64,000 nt of DNA from an uncultured Flaviramulus sp. (lineage in GTDB: Bacteria; Bacteroidota; Bacteroidia; Flavobacteriales; Flavobacteriaceae). The notes below the pieces were generated by a model. It ran no database searches, was not told the DNA's origin, and saw nothing but the letters and a program-made list of their open reading frames with translations. The stretch spans positions 1-64,000 of the forward strand of contig CANLXL010000011.1 of the NCBI GenBank assembly GCA_947495125.1, given 5' to 3'. Position numbers and translations under genes: made by a program. Positions 49,164 to 55,550 of this stretch are shown piece after piece. How positions within the stretch are numbered: position 1 is the first letter of the stretch; each line of letters starts with the position of its first letter.

Positions 49164-49838
49164 TTATTCATCTTTTACAATAATAATAGTTGCTTTTACA
49201 CCTGTAGCCAGATTCCATTGATTATGAGAAACCAGATTTCCTTCATCATCAACAACCTGGAACTCTGCCGTATTAGGACCTGATTCTCCTTGGTTTAAAG
49301 CTAAAAAATCAATTTTATTAAACCCCGGCTTTAAATCGAGTTTAAATCCTTTAAATCCTCCGGTTAAGTATACTCTGGGGTAAACAATATCATCATTGAC
49401 CAGTACCTGAATAATATCACCATCTGTATAACCGTGATCTCTATATACCACATTGACAAACTTCGCATTACTTTTAAAGTCTCCTAGAAATTGGTCGGTG
49501 GTACTACCATTTCTTCTTTCTACCTCGTCAGGAGAAAGCTTTAGATGTTCTATATTTTTCCTAACCTGTTTTATATAGAGCTCTCCCGGGTTTCCAAATT
49601 TTTCTCCAAACATGGAAAATTCTTTTTTGGGTAATTCAAAATTACCAGATAGACGAGGTACAGATAAACCGTTGATCGTATTGTTATTGATTGGTTTCTT
49701 GGGCAAAATACTTTTGTCTACAGAATCCTTTTTGGATTCAACAGCCGGTATAGTGATAGACTTCTTTTTGTTATCAATTTGAGAAGCCACTGATAACGAA
49801 AAGGCCAGGCATATGAAAAATGAAAAATATAGTTTCAT
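49164..49838 (-). CDS. Exported protein of unknown function
   Basis: 224 residues. Signal peptide MKLYFSFFICLAFSLSVAS. A low-complexity region rich in Lys, Ser and Pro (IDNKKKSITIPAVESKK... to about 60) is followed by a charged helix (GELYIKQVRKNIEHLKLSPDEVERR). A compact beta-rich C-terminus (about 120-224; 'VVYRDHGYTDGDIIQVLVND', 'GFNKIDFLALNQGESGPNTAEF', 'GVKATIIIVKDE') may form a single beta-sandwich. No T9SS domain or known family was recognised. A TAnnTTTG element lies 18-25 nt upstream of the ATG. Confidence 0.72.
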   Translation of the reverse strand: MKLYFSFFICLAFSLSVASQIDNKKKSITIPAVESKKDSVDKSILPKKPINNNTINGLSVPRLSGNFELPKKEFSMFGEKFGNPGELYIKQVRKNIEHLKLSPDEVERRNGSTTDQFLGDFKSNAKFVNVVYRDHGYTDGDIIQVLVNDDIVYPRVYLTGGFKGFKLDLKPGFNKIDFLALNQGESGPNTAEFQVVDDEGNLVSHNQWNLATGVKATIIIVKDE

Positions 49839-49855
49839 CTAATTCAATTATTTAC

Positions 49856-49863
49856 CAAAGATA
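49856..49863 (-). promoter_or_regulatory. TATCTTTG -7 element
   Basis: On the minus strand TATCTTTG matches TAnnTTTG, giving a short leader to the ATG at 49838. No partner TTG seen. Confidence 0.3.
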
Positions 49864-50027
49864 TTTTATTATTTAGAAACTTTAGTAAGGCATTATTGTT
49901 TTTGCATTTTTTTAATACAAAAACTGTTCCTTAATCCAATTTATAGTCGTTTTCGATATAATCCGGAGCTTGTCCTCCCCTTTTACTGTTAAAATTTGTT
50001 AATTTATTAGTATGTAATACATAGTAC
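49864..50027. other. Short intergenic stretch with a possible remnant frame
   Basis: No intact gene. On the minus strand 49931-50035 is a 34-codon frame with a TTG start (tail 'RGGQAPDYIENDYKLD') that looks protein-like but overlaps the promoter of the small peptide cluster; it may be the end of a decayed gene or chance. Confidence 0.3.
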
Positions 50028-50056
50028 TGTAACAAAAATTATTTTCTGTCGTCTAC
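50028..50056 (+). promoter_or_regulatory. ECF-type promoter TGTAACA-N16-GTCTAC for the tiny peptide cluster
   Basis: TGTAACA (50028-50034), 16 nt, GTCTAC (50051-50056). The distance from the -35 to GTCT is the same 16 nt as in the two promoters of the ECF locus (TGCAACC...GTCTAT). Transcription would start near 50063, giving a leader of ~25 nt to the first peptide ATG at 50087. Confidence 0.55.
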
Positions 50057-50086
50057 TTAGTATAAATCAATTAAAAAATAGAAATT

Positions 50087-50173
50087 ATGAGAACATTAGA
50101 CAGTAACCAATTAACAAGTAACTTAACTAATACTAAAAGTAACAATTGGAATCGCAAGAGACGCTATAGATAA
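50087..50173 (+). CDS. Tiny basic peptide 1 (28 aa)
   Basis: ATG to TAA, 28 codons. The peptide starts MRTLDSNQLT and ends NNWNRKRRYR, is highly polar and has a strongly basic C-terminus (five Arg/Lys in the last six). It has a close paralogue 57 nt downstream with 22 of 28 residues the same and eleven silent codon differences, many in the last twelve codons. That pattern shows selection on the protein, so this is almost certainly a real gene. No hydrophobic segment, so it is not a classical membrane-active toxin. Function unknown; shares W-x3-[RK]-R-Y with the third peptide. Confidence 0.72.
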   Translation: MRTLDSNQLTSNLTNTKSNNWNRKRRYR

Positions 50174-50229
50174 GTTGCTCTTATCAAATTAAAAATTCAT
50201 CAATCAAATTAAATTAAATCAAAGACATC

Positions 50230-50316
50230 ATGAGAACATTAAACAGTAATCAATTGACCAATACTTTAAATACTACGAAGAGTAATAATTGGAACAGCAA
50301 AAGGCGTTACAGATAG
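50230..50316 (+). CDS. Tiny basic peptide 2 (28 aa), paralogue of peptide 1
   Basis: 28 codons; begins MRTLNSNQLT, ends NNWNSKRRYR. Six amino-acid differences from peptide 1 (positions 5, 11, 12, 14, 15 and 23), the rest identical; the C-terminal NNWNxKRRYR is conserved though its codons differ at most silent positions. Same strand, presumably same transcript as peptide 1. No export signal visible. Confidence 0.72.
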   Translation: MRTLNSNQLTNTLNTTKSNNWNSKRRYR

Positions 50317-50353
50317 TAGCGTCTTTAAAACATAAACATCAATCAATCTAAAA

Positions 50354-50488
50354 ATGAAAACAATCTTTAAAAAATTCAGGTACATAGATCATATGGCACG
50401 AGAAAGCATCTTACCAAATAGACGCATCATACATTTTGGAAATACCGATGAAGTAATTTGGAAAGGTACCAAACGCTACGCCCATTAA
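50354..50488 (+). CDS. Tiny basic peptide 3 (44 aa)
   Basis: 44 codons, 37 nt after peptide 2. Not obviously homologous in its first half (MKTIFKKFRYIDHMARES, ILPNRRIIHFGNTDEV), but it ends WKGTKRYAH, sharing the motif W-x3-[RK]-R-Y-x with peptides 1 and 2, which end W-N-x-K-R-R-Y-R. The common C-terminal motif suggests a shared processing or binding signal. It is 69 nt upstream of the ExbD-like gene in the same orientation. Confidence 0.6.
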   Translation: MKTIFKKFRYIDHMARESILPNRRIIHFGNTDEVIWKGTKRYAH

Positions 50489-50557
50489 TTACAAGGACAT
50501 AGTTATGGTACTGTTTTTGTGAAATACTATTTCATATTAACATTTAAAACTATAATT

Positions 50558-51115
50558 ATGAAACGTTCAAAATCAGCCCCTGAAGTGAATGCAGGGTCCA
50601 TGGCAGACATTGCATTTCTATTATTAATCTTCTTTTTAGTTACGGCCGTAATACCTAAAGACCAAGGCTTTAATCGAAAACTCCCTGAAAAATGCCCTCC
50701 TAACATTGTCTGTGAAGATATCATCAAAGAGCGGAATATTTTGCGCATTGCCATAAACAACAACGATGAGATTATGGCTGATGACGATGTTATTTCAATC
50801 GATAAGCTAAAAGGCATTGTAAAAGACTTCTTAGATAACAATGGTGATCACAGTTGCGAATATTGCAACGGCGCGCAACTGGATGGATCTTCAGTAAACC
50901 CTGCAAAAGCAGTTATCTCTTTAAAATCTGATAAACTAACAAGCTATAAACAATTTATTGCTGTACAGGATGAATTAACAAAAGCTTATTTCGAACTGAG
51001 GCAAACCTACATAAAGAATGTACTTAAAAAAACTTCAGAAAACTTAACCGAAGAAGAATTAAAACAAGTAAAGGACGCATACCCTTTCATTTTATCTGAA
51101 GCGGAAATCAAGTAA
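50558..51115 (+). CDS. ExbD/TolR-family protein with extra cysteines
   Basis: The frame opens at 50519, but ExbD proteins start like MKRSKSAPEVNAGSMADIAF, so the ATG at 50558 is used (185 residues). One membrane helix follows the short cytosolic N-terminus ('DIAFLLLIFFLVTAVI'), with the conserved aspartate D17 in 'MADIAF' that couples to proton flow. The periplasmic part is longer than usual and has C46/C52 (CPPNIVC) and C100/C103 (CEYC), which could form disulfides. No ExbB or TonB gene is adjacent. The gene follows the three tiny peptides and probably shares their transcript. Confidence 0.8.
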   Translation: MKRSKSAPEVNAGSMADIAFLLLIFFLVTAVIPKDQGFNRKLPEKCPPNIVCEDIIKERNILRIAINNNDEIMADDDVISIDKLKGIVKDFLDNNGDHSCEYCNGAQLDGSSVNPAKAVISLKSDKLTSYKQFIAVQDELTKAYFELRQTYIKNVLKKTSENLTEEELKQVKDAYPFILSEAEIK

Positions 51116-51130
51116 AACGGTCATCATTGG

Positions 51131-51538
51131 TTATTTTTTCTTTAAAACACCATAGGTGATTGACAGTTTTCTTTTGCCCCATTTCTTTGCCGCCTTCACA
51201 TCGATACCCATATAAATGTCTATACGTTTTTTCCATCGAGCGTTCATCTTATCTTTAACCAGATAAATATCTTCAAAACCCTCAATCACAACAGGTGTGT
51301 TATGTGCCAACCCCATTTTGAGCAAATCTCTGGAGACTGCAATATATTTTAATCCCGGTTTCAAACTATCGCCAAACGCCGTTATATTTGGGTTTTCACT
51401 TGTTTGATACGCTAGTGAATTATAAGCGGTGGCTGTAACCTCTATGGTGTGCCAATCATAAATATCTTCTTCTTCATTTTTACAATTCAGAAGGAGTAAA
51501 ACGATTAAAACTATGCTATATATATTCCTTTGCATCAC
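51131..51538 (-). CDS. 3D-domain lipoprotein (RlpA/double-psi barrel-like)
   Basis: 135 residues. Signal with lipobox (RNIYSIVLIVLLLLNCKN). The C-terminal ~75 residues match the 3D domain: the three aspartates lie in 'VKDKMNARWKKRIDIYMGIDVKAAKKWG', a strand-helix region of the double-psi beta barrel found in MltA and RlpA-like lytic enzymes. It may cleave glycan strands of peptidoglycan or simply bind them. Solitary, convergent with the ExbD-like gene. The sequence is short for a complete lytic transglycosylase, so activity is uncertain. Confidence 0.78.
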   Translation of the reverse strand: MMQRNIYSIVLIVLLLLNCKNEEEDIYDWHTIEVTATAYNSLAYQTSENPNITAFGDSLKPGLKYIAVSRDLLKMGLAHNTPVVIEGFEDIYLVKDKMNARWKKRIDIYMGIDVKAAKKWGKRKLSITYGVLKKK

Positions 51539-51632
51539 TTAGCATTTTCAATAAATATATGACTTATTGAAAATTTAAAAAAGTTATTGTAGCTTTCAGA
51601 ACTATATTATCAATATCCTAATACAACACTAG

Positions 51633-52925
51633 ATGAAATTTTATTATTCAATATTTTGCTTACTTTTCACATTTATAGCCTGCAAAAACGATTCAAAAGG
51701 CATAGATGATTCACTTACACTGTTAGAACGAGCAACAGGAATTCACGAGCGTATAATTACCTTAGACACACATTGTGATATTAATGTGAAAAATTTTACC
51801 GATTCTATTAACTACAGTCAAAATTTAAAATCTCAAGTTAACTTACCGAAAATGAAAGCCGGAGGACTAGACGCTGCCTGGTTTATTGTTTACACTGGTC
51901 AAGACTCATTAACCGATACTGGTTTTAAAAAGGCGTATAATAATGCTATGTCTAAATTTAATGCTATACATAAACTGGTAAATGAAATAGCTCCAGATGA
52001 TATTGAATTGGCGACGACCTCAGATGATGTAAGACGTATTTATAAATCCGGTAAAAAAATAGCCATGATTGGTATTGAAAATGGGTACCCAATTGGGTTA
52101 GACATCACTAACGTGGAAAAGTTTTATAACCTTGGTGGTCGCTATATGTCGTTAGCACATAATGGACATAGTCAACTATCTGATAGTCATACTGGTGAAG
52201 CAAACGGTGTATGGTTACACAATGGCCTAAGTGATTTTGGAAAAGAAGTGGTTAAAGAAATGAATCGATTGGGCATGATGATAGATGTATCTCATCCTTC
52301 TAAAGAAGCCATGAGACAAATGATTGCCTTAAGTAAAGCGCCTATAATTGCGTCACACTCTTCAGCGAGAGCCTTATGTAACCATAGTAGAAATTTGGAT
52401 GACGAACAACTGGAATGGATGAAAAAAAACGGAGGTGTTGTGCAAGCAGTGGCTTTTAAATCTTATTTGAATACTGAAAAACTTAAGGCCAGAAATGAAA
52501 AACTAAAAGCACTTAGAATTGAAGTTGCTGATTCTTTAGGGGTTAAATGGTATGAACGAAATGAATTAAAATCTTTAAGTGATGATGAAAAAGAAACATT
52601 TTATGCGTTTAGAAATAAGATTACTTCGATTACAAATAAAAAAATTGAAAAAACAAAAGACCTACTGCCTAATGTTAATGTCTCAGATTTCGTAAATCAC
52701 ATTGATTATCTGATAAAAAAAATAGGACTCGAACATGTTGGTATCAGTAGCGATTTTGATGGCGGCGGTGGCATTGAAGGATGGAGTGATGCATCTGAAA
52801 CCTTTAATGTAACTCTAGAATTGGTAAAACGCGGTTATACTGAAAACGAAATCGCTATGCTCTGGGGTGGTAATTTGTTACGGGTTTTAGATGAGGTAGA
52901 AGCTGTCGCAAAAACACTTAACTAA
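51633..52925 (+). CDS. M19 membrane dipeptidase (renal dipeptidase family)
   Basis: 430 residues. An N-terminal lipoprotein-like signal (FYYSIFCLLFTFIACKND) is followed by the M19 TIM-barrel. Zinc-ligand motifs: 'LDTHCDINV' (H-x-D), 'IGIENGYPIG' (bridging E), 'IDVSHPSKEAM' (H) and 'IASHSSARAL' (H), and 'GISSDFDGGGG' (D). All are present, so the enzyme is probably active on dipeptides, D-amino-acid peptides or beta-lactams. A Lys/Glu-rich insertion (about 285-345) is longer than in E. coli-type enzymes. Stands alone, convergent with and overlapping the next gene by four bases. Confidence 0.9.
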   Translation: MKFYYSIFCLLFTFIACKNDSKGIDDSLTLLERATGIHERIITLDTHCDINVKNFTDSINYSQNLKSQVNLPKMKAGGLDAAWFIVYTGQDSLTDTGFKKAYNNAMSKFNAIHKLVNEIAPDDIELATTSDDVRRIYKSGKKIAMIGIENGYPIGLDITNVEKFYNLGGRYMSLAHNGHSQLSDSHTGEANGVWLHNGLSDFGKEVVKEMNRLGMMIDVSHPSKEAMRQMIALSKAPIIASHSSARALCNHSRNLDDEQLEWMKKNGGVVQAVAFKSYLNTEKLKARNEKLKALRIEVADSLGVKWYERNELKSLSDDEKETFYAFRNKITSITNKKIEKTKDLLPNVNVSDFVNHIDYLIKKIGLEHVGISSDFDGGGGIEGWSDASETFNVTLELVKRGYTENEIAMLWGGNLLRVLDEVEAVAKTLN

Positions 52926-53797
52926 TCTTTTTTTCTAAATCCGTAGAGCAATTGTTTTAGAAAGCCTTTGGGCATATTGACATCGCCAGAATAGCCTAAT
53001 TCAATTTTGCCATTATCCTCTGGAATATAATTAGTTTTAAAAAGATAGTCCCATAGGCTTAAGCTAATACCAAAATTAACACCATATTTCCTAGCTTTGG
53101 GTAATGTAAATGCATGATGGTATAAATGCATTACCGGATTATTAAAAATATACTTAAGCGGACCATAAGAAAGTTTAACATTCGCATGATTTAAATGCCC
53201 AATTGTTATGGCAATAAAATGAATAATAAACGCCTGCTCCGGTTCAAAACCACCGAGTAACATTACTGCAAAAACTTTTAGAGGTTTATAGAAAATGTTT
53301 TCCATCCAATGGTACCGAAGATGAGCTGCGAAACCCATTTCTTTTACCGAATGATGGACTTTATGAAATCGCCATAAAAAGTTAAATCTATGTAGTAAGA
53401 CATGTGTAAACCATTGCACAAAATCCTGCAATACAAAGAAAATCAATAATTGACTCCATGGAGGTAAGGAAGACATATTGATCACTGCTAAAGACTTCAT
53501 TGTAATTCCTAAGTCAAAAAAGACGACTTCAAGAACGCTATAAACACCGGAAATAATTATGGCAAAAATAAAGAAGTTGAAAAACATGTAAAATGCATCT
53601 AACCAAAAATCTTTCCTGAATATGGATTGCTCTTTACGCCATGGAAATCCTATTTCTAAAATCCAAACGATCACAGAGATGAGAATTAAGCCCCAGAAAT
53701 AGTTTGTATACAAAGGGACTTCGAAGCACATAGATTTCCATGTCCAGTCGATAGTACCAAAAAAGGAGTTTTTAAAAACGTCTAAGTAATGAGTCAT
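52922..53797 (-). CDS. Sterol desaturase/fatty acid hydroxylase-family membrane protein
   Basis: 291 residues with about four to five membrane helices ('YFWGLILISVIVWILEIGF', 'FYMFFNFFIFAIIISGV', 'LLIFFVLQDFVQW'). The His boxes of the di-iron fatty acid hydroxylase superfamily are clear: 'HVLLHR', 'FHKVHHS', and 'HLYHHAF'. Additional 'HLRYHW' and 'HFIAITIGHLNH' contain further histidines. It should oxidise a lipid in the inner membrane; the substrate is unknown. It follows the cytochrome gene by 54 nt on the same strand and might be co-transcribed. Confidence 0.9.
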   Translation of the reverse strand: MTHYLDVFKNSFFGTIDWTWKSMCFEVPLYTNYFWGLILISVIVWILEIGFPWRKEQSIFRKDFWLDAFYMFFNFFIFAIIISGVYSVLEVVFFDLGITMKSLAVINMSSLPPWSQLLIFFVLQDFVQWFTHVLLHRFNFLWRFHKVHHSVKEMGFAAHLRYHWMENIFYKPLKVFAVMLLGGFEPEQAFIIHFIAITIGHLNHANVKLSYGPLKYIFNNPVMHLYHHAFTLPKARKYGVNFGISLSLWDYLFKTNYIPEDNGKIELGYSGDVNMPKGFLKQLLYGFRKKD

Positions 53798-53851
53798 CAG
53801 ACAAAATTTTATGAATTCGTATTTATCGTTATAAACGTATGGTATATCGTA

Positions 53852-54319
53852 TTAATCTTCTAAATCGTACCATTCAATATTTGTTAATACTTCACGTCGT
53901 CCTTTGTCTTCAGGACCATAGTACTTCGCTAAGTAAGATATTATTGGTGCTTCATGCTCCCCCAGATCCCATAGATTTTGTGTGTCCTGCATCCATCTTA
54001 TAATACTGATCCAGCCGTCTTTAGTAGCCCTGTTCTGGGTCACTAATTTAGCGGAGTGACATGGCGTACAACTCGCAATAACCAATGGCAAATCTTTATC
54101 ATTTTTAAACCCGGTTTTTACATGAATTCCATCTTCCATGGCATTAAAATCTTCAACATTAGAATATGATTCCTGTGTTGTTTCTCTGTTAAAGCTTAAA
54201 AAGGAAGGGTTAATAACTTTGTACATGAGCCCTGCTGCAAAAACCATTATCAAGATAAAAAACAATACAACGGTATTATAAACGGATTTAATTTTTTTAA
54301 AGAATTCCGGGTTATTCAT
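53852..54319 (-). CDS. Membrane-anchored monoheme cytochrome c (sulfite dehydrogenase partner)
   Basis: 155 residues. A single membrane anchor (about 16-34, VVLFFILIMVFAAGLMYKV) is followed by a periplasmic cytochrome domain with heme site C84-T-P-C87-H88 ('IASCTPCHSAKLV') and a likely distal Met in 'IRWMQDTQNLW'. It starts on the last base of the sulfite oxidase gene (TAATG overlap), so the two are coupled. It should carry electrons from sulfite oxidation to the respiratory chain (the SorB role). Confidence 0.87.
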   Translation of the reverse strand: MNNPEFFKKIKSVYNTVVLFFILIMVFAAGLMYKVINPSFLSFNRETTQESYSNVEDFNAMEDGIHVKTGFKNDKDLPLVIASCTPCHSAKLVTQNRATKDGWISIIRWMQDTQNLWDLGEHEAPIISYLAKYYGPEDKGRREVLTNIEWYDLED

Positions 54320-55539
54320 TATTTTATTTTAACAGCAATTCTATGACACGCATTATTTAAATACCCTTTAGGGTTCCATCCTGGAACCAACATGGGTTGA
54401 CTTCGGTTATTGACGTCAGTAGCTCTTGCCCAAACCTCATAGTATCCTTTTTTCGGAAATATTATTTCAGCACCAAAATGCTGCCAGGCCAGTCGATTTT
54501 TGGGCTTACCCAAGTTACAAGATTTCCAGGTAGCACCAAAATCTATTGAATACTCTACAGCCTTAACCTCCAGTTCTCCTGCCCAGGCATGTCCTCGTAT
54601 ATGAAGCCCTTTCTCCTGTTTGAGCATCGCACCAGATTTAGGAAAAGTAATTAAAGACTTCACAGGCATGCTTTCAATAATGCACATATCTTCATCCTTC
54701 ACTTTTTCTCCCGGGGCAACTGGTTTGCATGGTACCCTATAGGCCGGTGCTTTCATCTTCGTACCATCGTGCTCTATATTCCTAATGCTTATTCTATTTA
54801 TCCATTTACCGGAAGCTGATGCCGGCCAACCACCTGCAACCAGCCTTAATGGATATCCATGAGCCAAAGGAATATCTTTGCCATTCATTTTAAAAGCTAA
54901 TAGTGTTTCCTCCTGTAATGCTTTGTAGATTGGAACTCCTCGTGAAATGGGCTCTTTGTCCGGGTCTCCGCTAAGATGGGTATCTACGGCATGATACCCG
55001 ATATAAACGGCATCACTTTTAACGCCAACATCTTCCAAAACATCTTTTAATCGTACGCCCGTCCATGCCGCACAAGATACAGCACCTACAGTCCATTGAT
55101 TCCCTTTAGCCGGAGGATTAAACTCACTCCTACCATTCCCGCCACATTCCAAAGTGAGTAGATACGTATATTGCTTAAACTTAGTTTTTAATTCTTGAAG
55201 TGTAAAGCTTTTGGTTTTCCGAGCCGACTCTCCATCTATAGTAAGCCCCCATTTTGAAGCTTCAATATTTTTGGGAATAATGCCATTGTTTCTAATAAAC
55301 ATGTATTTATTAGGGGTGATCTTATCATCCAATAAATGCGCCTTAGCTTCAATATTCCAAGGCTTGTCATTCAAAATGGTCATGCCTTCATCTTTCTCAA
55401 ATAATCTATAGGGGTCCGGATCTTGAAATTCTAATGGCTCATACCCCTTTGGCATAGTTTCTGAAAAAACAAAGTCTGTCGCTAAAATAGAGGCCGTAGT
55501 GCCAAGAACCGTATTTCTAATAAATTTACGTCGTTGCAT
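54319..55539 (-). CDS. Sulfite oxidase-family molybdopterin enzyme (SorA-like)
   Basis: 406 residues. A twin-arginine-type signal begins the protein (RRKFIRNTVLGTTASILATD), implying Tat export of a folded, cofactor-loaded enzyme. The molybdopterin domain carries the metal-ligand C132 in 'LECGGNGRSEF' and nearby 'PAKGNQWTVGAVSCAAWTGVRL'. The Mo-co dimerisation domain follows ('GHAWAGELEVKAVEYSIDFGATW', 'RATDVNNRSQP'). The downstream cytochrome gene overlaps by one base. Together they should oxidise sulfite or sulfonate-derived sulfite in the periplasm. It lies 11 nt after the E1 dehydrogenase gene and is probably in the same operon. Confidence 0.9.
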   Translation of the reverse strand: MQRRKFIRNTVLGTTASILATDFVFSETMPKGYEPLEFQDPDPYRLFEKDEGMTILNDKPWNIEAKAHLLDDKITPNKYMFIRNNGIIPKNIEASKWGLTIDGESARKTKSFTLQELKTKFKQYTYLLTLECGGNGRSEFNPPAKGNQWTVGAVSCAAWTGVRLKDVLEDVGVKSDAVYIGYHAVDTHLSGDPDKEPISRGVPIYKALQEETLLAFKMNGKDIPLAHGYPLRLVAGGWPASASGKWINRISIRNIEHDGTKMKAPAYRVPCKPVAPGEKVKDEDMCIIESMPVKSLITFPKSGAMLKQEKGLHIRGHAWAGELEVKAVEYSIDFGATWKSCNLGKPKNRLAWQHFGAEIIFPKKGYYEVWARATDVNNRSQPMLVPGWNPKGYLNNACHRIAVKIK

Positions 55540-55550
55540 AAATGGGGTTG

